This document shows, piece by piece, positions 9,645 to 19,784 of a stretch of DNA of 64,000 nucleotides; position 1 is the first letter of the stretch; every line of letters starts with the position of its first letter. Under the pieces are notes generated by a model. The model had not been told where the DNA came from. It ran no database searches and worked only from the letters and a program-made list of their open reading frames with translations. Origin of the DNA: CAVQCA01 sp963710815 (lineage in GTDB: Bacteria; Pseudomonadota; Gammaproteobacteria; UBA9214); NCBI GenBank assembly GCA_963710815.1, contig CAVQCA010000070.1, forward strand, positions 1 to 64,000. The letters are read 5' to 3'. The translations under genes and the position numbers were made by a program.

Positions 9645-9824
9645 CGGTATCCCTGGCGGTCTGCGCGGGCATATGGAGCGGCAAATGACGGGGAAAGAGC
9701 CGCCCGGAAATTCACTCCGGTTGAGTCATCTTACCCCATCTCGCCCGGGTACCCTTCCTGTCAGTTCGAGACAAGACCCCGGGAGTCCATGCCCCTCCCG
9801 GGAGTCTGTGGTATTGTCTCGCCC

Positions 9825-10508
9825 ATGGGATATCCTGATAAAGTGACAGGAGTAGCCTTGCGTTCCACATCGTACACGACCGTGCCTTATGCTCCGACAC
9901 CCGGGCTTGTCTGGCTCCTTTTCCTCCTCATTACGGTACTGCCCGCAATCGGCCTGAGCAACGGTGGCCCGCCTGAACAGTCCCACACCGGCGACGCAGC
10001 AGTTACCACGCAGACGGGCGTCACCGCCGGGGGAGAAGGACACCCCGCCGCCGCGGCACCACAACCTGTGACGCAAAACGGATCCGGCGGGGCAAATGAC
10101 GGGGAACCCCTATCCGAAAAGTACGATCTGGCCCTGGGAAAGTCGGTATTCAACCATGACTGCCTGACCTGTCATGGCAACAGTATCCGCGACGCGCCAC
10201 GTGTCGGCGACATGCACGCCTGGCAACCGCGCCTCGATCAAGGGCTGGATGTGCTGATACAGCACGCCCTGCAAGGCCACGGGCGCATGCCTCCGAAGGG
10301 GGGGTATACCGAGCTGACTGACCACGAGGTGATCTCGGCGGTCGCCTATATCTACCAGATAGGGACAGAAATACTCGCCCAGCAGGACACCCCGATCACG
10401 CATGAGGGCTGCGATCCGGTGTCGAATCTCGACCAATGCACTCCGGAGGAACTGAGGAGGCTGCTGATTATGCAAATGCTGTGGCTACTGAGCGGACCGC
10501 ATCAGTAA
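9825..10508 (+). CDS. small cytochrome c (c5-like), membrane-anchored or secreted
   Basis: Single-haem c-type cytochrome. A hydrophobic N-terminal segment (LVWLLFLLITVLPAIGLS) is followed by a low-complexity Gly/Ala/Pro/Thr linker of about 60 residues. The haem site is CLTCHG at about residue 110 of the product. Downstream GHGRMPPKGGYTELTDHEV supplies the axial methionine in the class I c5 context. An alternative start, TTG at 9858 with AGGAG 6-7 bases upstream, would give a shorter and more typical signal peptide. It is divergent from the Nudix gene and convergent with argJ. Partner and electron donor are unknown. Confidence 0.85.
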   Translation: MGYPDKVTGVALRSTSYTTVPYAPTPGLVWLLFLLITVLPAIGLSNGGPPEQSHTGDAAVTTQTGVTAGGEGHPAAAAPQPVTQNGSGGANDGEPLSEKYDLALGKSVFNHDCLTCHGNSIRDAPRVGDMHAWQPRLDQGLDVLIQHALQGHGRMPPKGGYTELTDHEVISAVAYIYQIGTEILAQQDTPITHEGCDPVSNLDQCTPEELRRLLIMQMLWLLSGPHQ

Positions 10509-10538
10509 AGGCAGATCAATTCTGGATTTTACAGGCAA

Positions 10539-11757
10539 TTAGCTGCGGTACTCCGCGTTGATCCGTACGTACTCGTAGGATAGGTCGCAGGTCCAGACCT
10601 GTTCCGATACCTCCCCCCGTCCGAGGGCCACCCGAATGGTGAAATCGGGCCGCTGCAGCACGCCCTGCCCCTGGGCCTCGGTATAGTCCCGGGCGCGTCC
10701 GCCTTCCCGTACGATGCAAACATCATCGAGATGGATAGTCACGTGTTCAATGTCCAGGCCAGACAGGCCGGCGCGGCCCACCGCGGCCAGGATGCGGCCC
10801 CAGTTCGGATCACCGGCGAACAGGGCCGTTTTTACCAGGGGTGAGTGCGCGATGGTATAGGCCACCTGCAGGCATTCTTCCGCCGTTGCCCCCTGTTCGA
10901 CGACGATGGTGACGAACTTGGTCGCCCCCTCGCCATCGCGCACGATCGCCCGGGCAAGATCCCGGCAGACATCGGCAACGGTGGCCGCAATCCGTTCGTA
11001 ATGAGCATCTGTCCCGAATTACCCGCGGCAGGGTCGTCCGGCCGGTGGCAACCAGCACGCAGGCATCATTGGTCGAGGTGTCGCCATCGACGGTGATACG
11101 GTTGAAGGAACCGGCCACGGCACGCTCCAGGCAGACCTGCAACAGGCCGCCGTCCAGCGCGGCATCGGTGGCGATGAACGCCAGCATGGTGGCCATGTCG
11201 GGGCGGATCATGCCGGCGCCCTTGGCCATGCCGGTTACGGTAACGGCATGGCCGTCAATATCAATCCTCCGGGATGCCAGTTTGGGAACGGTATCCGTCG
11301 TCATGATACCGTGCGCCGCGTCGGTCCAGCCGTCTTCCGAGAGGTGCGCCAGCGCCGCCGGCAGCCCCTCCGCGATCCGGGTGACCGGCAGCGGCTCGCC
11401 GATCACGCCGGTCGAGAACGGCGCTACCGCCCCGGGTGGGCATCCGGCCAGCTCCGCGAGCTGCGTGCAGCATTGCCGTGCGTCGACGATGCCCTGCCTG
11501 CCGGTGCCTGCATTGGCATTGCCGGTATTGACCAGCAGGTATTCGGGCCGGCGGACGGCCAGATGTTCACGCGCGACCGTCACCGGTGCGGCGCAAAAGG
11601 CATTCCGGGTAAAAACCGCCGCACAGGTGGAGCCTTTGGTGAGGCTCATGATGACCAGATCCCGGCGCCCGGGCGTCTTGATTCCCGCGCTGGCCGTTCC
11701 CAGCCGGAATCCCGCTATCGGGTGAATTTCCGGGGAAGATAAGGCGTCATCGCTCAT
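10539..11757 (-). CDS. argJ: glutamate N-acetyltransferase / amino-acid acetyltransferase ArgJ (frameshifted)
   Basis: Arginine biosynthesis enzyme that recycles the acetyl group from N-acetylornithine to glutamate. The precursor self-cleaves before a threonine; the expected context KGAGMIRPDMATMLAFIATD is intact in the N-terminal frame, with DGDTSTNDACVLVATG further on. The C-terminal frame resumes near 11,005 (HYERIAATV… then DGEGATKFVTIVVEQG) and ends with the family terminus RINAEYRS. One base must be removed near 11,005-11,012 to join them; repaired length is about 405 residues. The ATG at 11757 precedes the conserved IHPIAGFRLG. It lies downstream of secA on the same strand, 90 bases away. 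Confidence 0.93.
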
Positions 11758-11847
11758 AATGACCCGCCGCCTTGTCGCAAAGCACAAGGCGCGCCGCAAC
11801 CGGCGTGAAACGGAGTTTCATGGAGCACCGTTCAGCGTCAGCCGGGG

Positions 11848-14562
11848 TCAGTTCAACCTGCCGTGGCATTGCTTGTACTTCTTCCCGGAACCACAGGGAC
11901 AAGGTTCGTTGCGACCGATCTTCCTGCCCTGCCGCGTGTACGGGGTGTGGTTCTCGCCCTCGCCCTCGCCCGGCGCCGGCTCCTCCTGCTGCCCGGCGAT
12001 TGCGCTGGAATCGGCATGCTGGTACTGCCTCGGGGCCTCGCTGCGCCGCTGCCGTTCCACCGCCTCGACATCCGATTCCGCGCGCACCTGCACCCTGGAC
12101 ACGATGCCGACCACATCATGCTTGATCCGCTCCAGCATGGCCGTAAACATCTCGAAGGCCTCGGTCTTGTACTCCTGCTTGGGGTCCTTCTGTGCATAGC
12201 CGCGCAGCCCGATCCCCTGCCGCAGGTAATCCATCGCCGCCAGATGTTCCTTCCATGCGACGTCCAGCACCTGCAGCATGACCGCCTTCTCGAAATGTCT
12301 GACGACCTCGGTACCGGCCAGATTCTCCTTCTCGGCGTAGGCCGCTTCCATGTTGTCGATGATGCGCTCGCGCAGGGTCTCCTCGTGCAGGGTATGGTCC
12401 TGTTCGAGCCATGCGGCGACCGGCATGTCAGCGCCGAACTCCTGCATGAGCGCCTCCTGCAGACCGGCCACATCCCACTGCTCGTCGAGGCTGCCGGGCG
12501 GAATATGCGCATCGATGACCGCTGAGACGACGTCACGGCGAATGGCGCGTATGGTGTCGGAGATGTCACCCGACTCCATGAGTTCGTTGCGCTGCTCGTA
12601 TATGACCTTGCGCTGGTCGTTGGCGACATCGTCGTATTCCAGCAGCGTCTTGCGGATATCGAAGTTATGCGCCTCGACCTTGCGCTGGGCGTTCTCGATG
12701 GCCTTGCTCACCCACGGGTGCTCGATGGCCTCGCCTTCCTGCATGCCGAGTTTCTGCATCATCGCGGCGACACGTTCGGAGGCGAAGATGCGCATCAGGT
12801 TGTCCTTCAGCGAGAGATAGAAACGGCTCGATCCCGGGTCGCCCTGGCGGCCGGAGCGACCGCGCAGCTGGTTGTCGACACGGCGTGACTCATGACGTTC
12901 GGTACCGATGATGTGCAGCCCGCCGGCCGAGATAACCTGGTTATGACACTGCTGCCAGTCCTCCCTGACCTTTTGTATCGTTGCCTCGTCCGGGTTCTCC
13001 AGCGCGTCGATCTCCGCGTTGATATTGCCGCCGAGCACGATATCCGTTCCACGACCGGCCATATTGGTCGCGATCGTGACCGACCCCGGCTTGCCGGCCT
13101 GGGCAATGATGTGCGCCTCCCGCTCGTGCTGCTTGGCGTTGAGCACCTCGTGGTCTATGCCTTCCTTTTTCAGCAGTCGCGCCAGGTATTCGGACGTCTC
13201 TACCGAAGCCGTACCGACCAGCGCCGGCTGGCCGCGCTTGCGGCATTCGCGGATATCCTCGAGGATGGCATTGAACTTCTCTTCCATGGTCAGGTAAACC
13301 AGGTCGCCCATGTCGTTGCGAACCATCGGCCTGTGGGTCGGGATGACAATCACCTCCAGGCCGTAGATCTGCTGCAGTTCGAAGGCCTCGGTGTCGGCCG
13401 TGCCGGTCATTCCGGAGAGCTTGCGGTAAAGCCTGAAATAATTCTGGAAGGTGATCGACGCCAGGGTCTGGTTCTCCTTCTGAACCGGTACGCCTTCCTT
13501 GGCCTCCATGGCCTGGTGCAGACCCTCGGACCAGCGCCGGCCCGGCATGGTGCGTCCGGTGAATTCGTCCACGATGACGATCTGCCCGTCCTGCACGATG
13601 TAATCGACATCCTTGTGGAATAGCAGGTTCGCGCGCAGCGCGGCGTTGAGGTGATGCATCAGGTTGAGGTTGGCCGCGTCGTACAGGCTCTCCCCTTCAC
13701 CCAGCAGTCCGTTTCTGGCCATCAGCGCCTCGACGTGTTCATGGCCTTCCTCGGTCAGGAACACCTGCTTGTGCTTCTCCTCCAGCGTGTAGTCACCCGG
13801 GCCATCCTCGGATTCCTGCGGCTTCAGGTGAGGTATCAGGGCGTTTATCCTGGTATAGAGATCCGAACGTTCGTCCACCGGCCCGGAAATAATCAGCGGG
13901 GTACGCGCTTCGTCTATCAGGATGGAATCGACCTCATCGACGATCGCGTAGTTGAGCATTCCCTGTACCCGGTCCTGGGCGGTGAACGCCATATTGTCGC
14001 GCAGATAATCGAAGCCGAACTCGTTGTTCGTGCCGTAGGTGATATCCGCCTTGTAGGCGGCCCGCTTCTCCTCCTGGGACTGGCCCTGAACTACCACACC
14101 GGTTTCCATACCGAGGAACCCGTAGATTTTTCCCATCCAGCCGGCATCGCGCCGCGCCAGGTAATCATTCACGGTGACCACGTGCACTCCCCTGCCGGGC
14201 AACGCATTGAGATAGGCCGCCAGGGTGGCTACCAGGGTCTTGCCTTCACCGGTGCGCATCTCGGCGATCCGGCCCTCGTGCAGCACCATGCCGCCGATCA
14301 ACTGCACGTCGAAATGACGCATGCCCAGCACCCGCCGGGAAACCTCACGGACCGTGGCGAAGGCCTCGGCCAGCAGGTCGTCCAGCGCAGTCCCGTCCGC
14401 CAGACGCTGGCGGAACTCGGCGGTTTTGGCCATTAACTGTTCATCGGTAAGCGCCTGGATCTGCGTTTCCAGCGCGTTGATCCGGGTGATGGTCCGCGAC
14501 ATGCGCTTGAGTTCACGTTCGTTACGGCTGCCGAAGATCTTGCGGAAAATATCAAGTGCCAT
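11848..14562 (-). CDS. secA: preprotein translocase ATPase SecA
   Basis: Motor ATPase of the Sec pathway that pushes unfolded preproteins through SecYEG. The 904-residue product is full length. Walker A is MRTGEGKTLVATL near residue 102. The DEAD-type segment is VDEVDSILIDEARTPLIISG and motif VI is ESRRVDNQLRGRSGRQGDPG. The C-terminal zinc/SecB-binding motif CPCGSGKKYKQCHGRLN is complete. No frameshift was found over 2.7 kb. It is followed by argJ, and an M23 peptidase lies upstream on the same strand. secY is also in this window (56.5-57.9 kb). Confidence 0.98.
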   Translation of the reverse strand: MALDIFRKIFGSRNERELKRMSRTITRINALETQIQALTDEQLMAKTAEFRQRLADGTALDDLLAEAFATVREVSRRVLGMRHFDVQLIGGMVLHEGRIAEMRTGEGKTLVATLAAYLNALPGRGVHVVTVNDYLARRDAGWMGKIYGFLGMETGVVVQGQSQEEKRAAYKADITYGTNNEFGFDYLRDNMAFTAQDRVQGMLNYAIVDEVDSILIDEARTPLIISGPVDERSDLYTRINALIPHLKPQESEDGPGDYTLEEKHKQVFLTEEGHEHVEALMARNGLLGEGESLYDAANLNLMHHLNAALRANLLFHKDVDYIVQDGQIVIVDEFTGRTMPGRRWSEGLHQAMEAKEGVPVQKENQTLASITFQNYFRLYRKLSGMTGTADTEAFELQQIYGLEVIVIPTHRPMVRNDMGDLVYLTMEEKFNAILEDIRECRKRGQPALVGTASVETSEYLARLLKKEGIDHEVLNAKQHEREAHIIAQAGKPGSVTIATNMAGRGTDIVLGGNINAEIDALENPDEATIQKVREDWQQCHNQVISAGGLHIIGTERHESRRVDNQLRGRSGRQGDPGSSRFYLSLKDNLMRIFASERVAAMMQKLGMQEGEAIEHPWVSKAIENAQRKVEAHNFDIRKTLLEYDDVANDQRKVIYEQRNELMESGDISDTIRAIRRDVVSAVIDAHIPPGSLDEQWDVAGLQEALMQEFGADMPVAAWLEQDHTLHEETLRERIIDNMEAAYAEKENLAGTEVVRHFEKAVMLQVLDVAWKEHLAAMDYLRQGIGLRGYAQKDPKQEYKTEAFEMFTAMLERIKHDVVGIVSRVQVRAESDVEAVERQRRSEAPRQYQHADSSAIAGQQEEPAPGEGEGENHTPYTRQGRKIGRNEPCPCGSGKKYKQCHGRLN

Positions 14563-14697
14563 GAATGCCTAATCTGTGGTTACAGGGGGGAGTCAGAAAC
14601 AAACCGGCATGATACCGCAACTACCGGCGGATTAGCAGATTGAGCCAGGATTTTCTGGAGGTATCCCGGGGGTGAGGAAGACCCGGTCAGCCGGTGG

Positions 14698-15594
14698 TTA
14701 CTCGGTAACGTATTTCGCAGGGTTGACCTGCCGGTCATTGTGTACGACCTCGAAATGAACGTGTGGACCGGTCGAGCGTCCTGTCGAACCCATCAGGGCG
14801 ATCGTCTGGCCCTTCTTCACGGTTTCGCCGACCGACACCAGCAGCTTCTCGTTATGTGCGTAACGGGTGGCGTAGCCATTGCCGTGAGTAATCTCCACCA
14901 GCTTGCCGTACCCTTTACGCCATCCCGCCCAGCTGACGATGCCATCGGCCACCGCCAGCACCCTGGAGCCTTCCTTGCCGGCAAAATCGATCCCTTCGTG
15001 AAACTCTTTCTTGCCGGTAAACGGGTCCGTGCGCATACCGTAGCCGGACGACACCCAACCGTTCCTGACCGGTCTGCCGGAAGGCATGATGCGTTCGTGC
15101 AGGCTCCTGTCCATGAGCAGCGATTCCAGTACCGAAAATTTCTGCTCCCGGTCCCCCATTTCAGCGTTCAGGGCCTTAAGCGTCGAAAGGAAATCGGGGA
15201 CATCTGTCGACTGCATCCCGGAGGCGTCCCGGGGACCTCCGAGAGCCGGTGGTCGGCTGAAATCGAACTCGTCCGGGTCGAGACTCGCCTGTGAGACGAG
15301 CTGCTCGCCCAGCGCGTTGAGGCGCAGCATCTCGGCCTGCATCCGGCCGATCCTGAGCGTAAGCGCATCGAGGTGCATCCGGGCAGACTTGCGGGCGGCA
15401 TCGATCTCGAGCTGCTGTTCATGCGTCAACTTCCGCCATTGCGCCATCCCGCCATCGCCGAGCCGCAATCCGCCGTAAAGTCCCAGCACGCACAACAGCA
15501 CCATGGCCGTGACTATCAGCAGGAGGCTCCGCCACGGATTGATCGAGAAGCTCCAGACGTGGCCGCCCTTCGATGTAAACAGTATGATATTCAT
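14698..15594 (-). CDS. M23-family peptidoglycan endopeptidase, membrane-anchored
   Basis: Probable LytM-type D,D-endopeptidase acting on peptidoglycan from the outer face of the inner membrane. At 298 residues it has one N-terminal transmembrane helix (LLLIVTAMVLLCVLGLYGGL, residues 24-43), a coiled-coil-like stretch (about 55-110) and a C-terminal M23 domain. The zinc ligands appear in KEFHEGIDFAG (HxxxD) and GPHVHFEV (HxH). This gene commonly sits beside secA. It is divergent from the DUF721 gene with only 43 bases between starts, so they share a promoter region. Confidence 0.93.
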   Translation of the reverse strand: MNIILFTSKGGHVWSFSINPWRSLLLIVTAMVLLCVLGLYGGLRLGDGGMAQWRKLTHEQQLEIDAARKSARMHLDALTLRIGRMQAEMLRLNALGEQLVSQASLDPDEFDFSRPPALGGPRDASGMQSTDVPDFLSTLKALNAEMGDREQKFSVLESLLMDRSLHERIMPSGRPVRNGWVSSGYGMRTDPFTGKKEFHEGIDFAGKEGSRVLAVADGIVSWAGWRKGYGKLVEITHGNGYATRYAHNEKLLVSVGETVKKGQTIALMGSTGRSTGPHVHFEVVHNDRQVNPAKYVTE

Positions 15595-15637
15595 TTTCCT
15601 GGCTCCGGGTATCCCGTGCTGCCTCCCTCAATACATC

Positions 15638-16120
15638 ATGCGTTCGGACAAACCCTTTCAGATTGGCAACCTGCTTGAGCGAAGCGGGGCTTCCCGCCTG
15701 CTGTCCCGCGCCCGCGTGCTCGGGGAGCTGGATGCGCTGGTACATGAACTCATACCCCCGCCGCTGAACGGGCATTGCCGTGTCCTGGCGATGCGGGACG
15801 GCATCCTGATCGTGGCCGCCGACTCCCCGGTGTGGGCCACCCGCCTGCGGTACGAAGCCTCCCGGCTGGTCAAGCAACTGGCCGGTGTTTCTTCCGTGAA
15901 GCTGCGTACGATTCAGGTGCGTGTACGCGCCAGCGAATCCCGTCTCACCGACAGCAGGTTCGCGCATGTCCGGCAGACCCTGTCTGGCAGGAATTCCATG
16001 GTGCTGAAGCAGGCGGCGGGCAGTGTATCTGACGCCGGTCTCAAGGCGGCGCTGCTCAGGCTGGCAAGCCGCCAGGGCCGTCCCGTCAGGCAGCGGCCGG
16101 ACGAGGAAGACGGCGATTAG
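15638..16120 (+). CDS. DUF721-domain (DciA-like) protein
   Basis: 160-residue protein with a DUF721 domain. The family includes DciA, a helicase-loading factor in bacteria that lack DnaC/DnaI. The N-terminus reads FQIGNLLERSGASRLLSRAR and the core is LNGHCRVLAMRDGILIVAAD followed by SPVWATRLRYEASRL, the typical W-x-RLR context. The C-terminal tail is basic then acidic. Start chosen at the ATG at 15638, since upstream codons overlap the divergent M23 gene. Its stop is 10 bases from the convergent lpxC stop. A replication role is inferred from the family. Confidence 0.85.
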   Translation: MRSDKPFQIGNLLERSGASRLLSRARVLGELDALVHELIPPPLNGHCRVLAMRDGILIVAADSPVWATRLRYEASRLVKQLAGVSSVKLRTIQVRVRASESRLTDSRFAHVRQTLSGRNSMVLKQAAGSVSDAGLKAALLRLASRQGRPVRQRPDEEDGD

Positions 16121-16129
16121 GAACGGTCT

Positions 16130-17041
16130 TCAGACGGCAGGCACCGGCTGAATAAACGCAATGGGGGCCTGTCTGACATCAGCAAATGTCACCCGCTCCC
16201 AGGCCGTTCTGTCCGCCATCAGGGTGCGCAACAGCTTATTGTTGAGCTCGTGTCCCGATTTGTAACCATAAAATGCGCCAATCATGCCGCTGCCAAGCAG
16301 GTAGAGATCCCCGATCACGTCAAGGATCTTGTGCTTGACGAATTCGTCACGATAACGAAGACCGTCTTCATTCAGCACCCGTCGTTCATCCAGCACGACG
16401 GCGTTGTCGATACTGCCACCCAGCGCCAGTTCGCGTTCGTGCAATTGTGCGATCTCGGTGATGAAACCGAAGGTCCGCGCCCGGCTGACTTCCTTGACGA
16501 AGGAGGTCGTCGAAAAGTCGATCTCGGAATGCTGGGTATTCGACTTGAAGACCGGATGATCAAACTCGATGGTAAACCCCACCTTGAATCCGTCAAAAGG
16601 TTCAAACCGGGCGATCTTGTCGCCGTCCTCGACCTGCACGGCGCGCTTGATCCGGATGAACCGCTTGGAGGCGTTCTGCTCTTCTATGCCGGCGGATTCA
16701 ATCAGAAACACGAACGGTCCGGCACTGCCGTCCATGATAGGGACTTCCGGCGCACTCAGATCGACATACGCGTTGTCGATACCCAGCCCCGCCATGGCCG
16801 ACAGCAGATGCTCGACTGTCGATATGCGCGTCTGCCCGTTGACGAGGGTCGTTGACAGGCGTGTCTCGCCGACGTTTTCCAGGCTGGCCTTGATCTGCAC
16901 CGGTGGGTCCAGATCAACGCGACAAAACACGATACCGGTATTCGCCGGGGCAGGCCTCAGGGTGAGGTAAATCTTCTCGCCCGTATGCAGTCCCACACCG
17001 GTCGCGTGTATGACGTTTTTGAGTGTACGTTGCCGGATCAT
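16130..17041 (-). CDS. lpxC: UDP-3-O-acyl-N-acetylglucosamine deacetylase LpxC
   Basis: Zinc deacetylase catalysing the committed step of lipid A synthesis. Product 303 residues. Zinc ligands are recognisable in TRISTVEHLLSAMAGLG (His) and KHKILDVIGDLYLLG (His and Asp). The catalytic histidine lies in GYKSGHELNNKLL. The N-terminal QRTLKNVIHATGVGLHTGEK is canonical. Start ATG at 17041, because the extension to 17083 adds residues not expected in the family. It ends the dcw cluster after ftsZ, as in E. coli. Confidence 0.97.
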   Translation of the reverse strand: MIRQRTLKNVIHATGVGLHTGEKIYLTLRPAPANTGIVFCRVDLDPPVQIKASLENVGETRLSTTLVNGQTRISTVEHLLSAMAGLGIDNAYVDLSAPEVPIMDGSAGPFVFLIESAGIEEQNASKRFIRIKRAVQVEDGDKIARFEPFDGFKVGFTIEFDHPVFKSNTQHSEIDFSTTSFVKEVSRARTFGFITEIAQLHERELALGGSIDNAVVLDERRVLNEDGLRYRDEFVKHKILDVIGDLYLLGSGMIGAFYGYKSGHELNNKLLRTLMADRTAWERVTFADVRQAPIAFIQPVPAV

Positions 17042-17230
17042 GGCACCATCATTCCCCTTAACGCTGCCGCCTTGCTCTGGCAAGTACCAAAAAATCGTGC
17101 CGATGCTACCACAACCCCGCCGGCAGGCCCAGAAAAGTCAGTCGCGAGAACGATCTTATCCGTCAATTATTTGACTAATCGATCCGCGGCCAATCAATCA
17201 CTGCGCCGACCGCACGCCATGCCGCTCTTT

Positions 17231-17298
17231 CCTGGCCAGTGTTGCCGGCCAGGAAGGCGGAAACGGGCGACTCACCACAGGCCGAAGACGGCCTGTGG
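17231..17298 (-). other. two hairpins between ftsZ and lpxC
   Basis: Reading leftward from ftsZ, the first hairpin (17275-17298) is CCACAGGCC-GTCTTC-GGCCTGTGG, 9 bp, starting 7 bases after the ftsZ stop. The second (17231-17253) is CCTGGCC-N9-GGCCAGG, 7 bp. Neither has a T-run, so they could attenuate or protect the ftsZ transcript without ending it fully. The remaining gap to lpxC shows nothing else clear. Confidence 0.5.
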
Positions 17299-17304
17299 CT
17301 GGAG

Positions 17305-18453
17305 TCAATCGGCCTGGCGACGCAGAAACGCGGGGATGTCCAGATAATCCAGGTTCTCGGCATGGTTGCCGCCAACCGGAATCTTCCGCGGATCCCGGCG
17401 AATCACCGTCGGACGTTCGAGTTTTTCGTAATCCACTTCCCCCGATTTGGTCTTCTGTACCAGTGAAACCGGCTTCTCGACCGATTGCTTTTTGGGTTCC
17501 TGGCCCAGCCCGGTCGCCACCACCGTCACGCGCAGCTCGTCGCGCATTTCCGGATCGATCACGGTGCCGACGACGACCGTGGCGTTCTCGGAAGCGAAAG
17601 CCTTCACGGTGTTGCCCACCTCCTCGAACTCCCCGATGCCCATGTCCATACCGGCGGTCACGTTGACCAGGATGCCGTGGGCGCCCATCAGGTTGACATC
17701 CTCCAGCAACGGGCTGGCGATCGCCGCCTCGGCGGCCTCGCGCGCGCGGTCCTCGCCCTTGGCGCAACCGGAGCCCATCATCGCCATGCCCATCTCGGAC
17801 ATCACCGTGCGCACATCGGCGAAATCGACGTTGATGAGACCCGGTCGGGTGATCAGTTCGGCGATGCCCTGCACGGCGCCGAGCAGCACGTCGTTGGCGG
17901 CCCTGAAGGCGTCCAGCAGACTGACCTGCTTGCCGAGCACCGACAGCAGCTTCTCGTTCGGGATGGTGATGAGCGAATCGACGTACTGGCTCAGCTCCTT
18001 GATGCCATTGTGCGCGACGTGCAGTCGTTTGCTGCCCTCGAACGGAAACGGCTTGGTCACCACCGCCACGGTGAGGATGCCCAGTTCCCGGGCGACCTGC
18101 GCCACCACCGGCGCCGCGCCGGTCCCGGTCCCTCCGCCCATACCGGCAGTGATGAACAGCATGTCGGCACCCTCGATGACCTCGATGATGCGCTCCCGGT
18201 CTTCATGCGCCGCCTGACGGCCGATATCCGGATTGGCGCCGGCGCCAAGTCCCTTGGTGATGGTACTGCCGATCTGCAGCGAGGTGCGCGCCGAGACGCC
18301 CTTCAGCGCCTGGGCGTCCGTGTTCAGACAGATGAAATCCACGCCCTCGATATTTCCGTCAACCATGTGCTGCACGGCATTCCCGCCGCCGCCGCCGACC
18401 CCGACGACCTTGATAACCGCACTCTGTCCACATGAATCCAGTAGCTCGAACAT
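17305..18453 (-). CDS. ftsZ: cell division protein FtsZ
   Basis: Tubulin-like GTPase forming the Z-ring at mid-cell. The 382-residue product has the G-loop GVGGGGGNAVQHM near residue 18 and the tubulin signature GGGTGTGAAPVVAQVARELG near 104-123. The T7 synergy loop is NVDFADVRTVM. The C-terminal peptide DYLDIPAFLRRQAD is the conserved tail that binds FtsA, ZipA and ZapD; the zapD gene is also in this window. A Gln/Lys/Glu-rich linker precedes it. No frameshift. Start ATG at 18453, 94 bases after ftsA. Confidence 0.98.
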   Translation of the reverse strand: MFELLDSCGQSAVIKVVGVGGGGGNAVQHMVDGNIEGVDFICLNTDAQALKGVSARTSLQIGSTITKGLGAGANPDIGRQAAHEDRERIIEVIEGADMLFITAGMGGGTGTGAAPVVAQVARELGILTVAVVTKPFPFEGSKRLHVAHNGIKELSQYVDSLITIPNEKLLSVLGKQVSLLDAFRAANDVLLGAVQGIAELITRPGLINVDFADVRTVMSEMGMAMMGSGCAKGEDRAREAAEAAIASPLLEDVNLMGAHGILVNVTAGMDMGIGEFEEVGNTVKAFASENATVVVGTVIDPEMRDELRVTVVATGLGQEPKKQSVEKPVSLVQKTKSGEVDYEKLERPTVIRRDPRKIPVGGNHAENLDYLDIPAFLRRQAD

Positions 18454-18547
18454 AATGTCTCCTCCTCAGAAAACATGAAAAGTTAAGTAAACGTATCGTT
18501 CAGTAAAAAAATGCACCCTGTCCTGTCGCGCTCGCCTTCCGCCATGC

Positions 18548-19782
18548 TCAGAAATTTCCCTGAAACCAGCCCTTCATCCTGTCCCATACACTTCGCAGCC
18601 CCTTCCCCAACCCCGCTTCCAGCGCCCGCTGGTCACGGTTATGAAAACCGAACAGCAGCAGTCCCACACCGGTTGCATAAATCGGATTGCGCACCACATC
18701 CACCAGACCGGTCACGTACTGGGGGACACCCAGTCGCACCGGCATGTGAAACACCTCTTCGGCCAGCTCCACCAGGCCCTCGATCTTGGAGCTGCCGCCG
18801 GTCAACACGACGCCGCCGGCCACCAGATCCTCGAAGCCGCTGCGACGCAATTCCGCCTGCACCAGCGTCATCAGTTCCTCGTAGCGCGGCTCCACCACCT
18901 CGGCCAGGGTATGGCGCGCCAGCCGTCGCGGCGGACGGTCGCCGATGCTGGGCACCTCGATGTTTTCATCCATGGTGGCCAGCTGGGTCAGCGCGCAGGC
19001 GTACTTGATCTTGATCTCCTCGGCGAACTGCGTCGGTGTGCGCAGGGCCACGGCGATATCATTGGTGACCTGGTCGCCGGCGATCGGTATCACCGCGGTG
19101 TGCCGGATGGAACCTTCGGTAAACACCGCGATATCGGTCGTCCCGCCGCCGATATCGACGATGCACACGCCGAGATCCTTCTCGTCCTCGGACAGCACCG
19201 AATAGCTGGAGGCCAGCTGCTCAAGGATGATGTCGTCGACTTCGAGGCCGCAGCGGCGCACGCATTTGATGATGTTCTGCGCGGCGCTCACCGCGCCCGT
19301 CACCATGTGTACCCTGGCTTCCAGCCGCACGCCCGACATGCCGACCGGTTCCCTGATGCCCTCCTGGTTGTCGATGAGGAATTCCTGCGGCAGGATGTGC
19401 AGGATCTTCTGGTCCGCAGGTATCGCTACGGCCCGCGCCGCATCGATCACCCGCTCCACGTCGCCGGGCGCCACCTCCTTGTCCCTGATGGCGACGATGC
19501 CGTGTGAATTCAGGCTGCGTATATGGCTTCCGGCGATGCCCGCATAGACCGAGTGGATCTGGCAACCGGCCATCAGCTCGGCCTCCTCGACGGCGCGTTG
19601 TATGGATTGCACCGTGGACTCGATGTTCACCACGACGCCTTTCTTCAGGCCCCGCGACGGATGTGAACCGATGCCGATCACCTCGATCGTCCCTCCGGCA
19701 TCACCTCGCCGACGATGGCGACGACCTTGGAGGTCCCGATATCGAGACCCACGATCAGATTCTTTTCAATCTTCTTTGGCAT
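18548..19782 (-). CDS. ftsA: cell division protein FtsA (frameshifted)
   Basis: Actin-like ATPase that tethers FtsZ to the membrane. The first frame from ATG 19782 reads MPKKIEKNLIVGLDIGTSKV, the actin phosphate-1 motif. About 90 bases in, a missing base in the ggga run near 19690 shifts into the frame giving EVIGIGSHPSRGLKKGVVV and the rest. IVDIGGGTTDIAVF (phosphate 2) and GGVVLTGGSSKIEGL are intact. The C-terminal amphipathic membrane-binding helix (SVWDRMKGWFQGNF) is present. The 1235-base span is one short of 412 codons, matching a single-base deletion. It starts 3 bases from the ftsQ stop. Confidence 0.96.
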
Positions 19783-19784
19783 TC

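Noticed and set aside
9770..9810. Repeated CCCGGGAGTC ahead of the cytochrome gene
   Set aside because: Two short GC-rich copies close together are plausible by chance, and no promoter element aligns with them.
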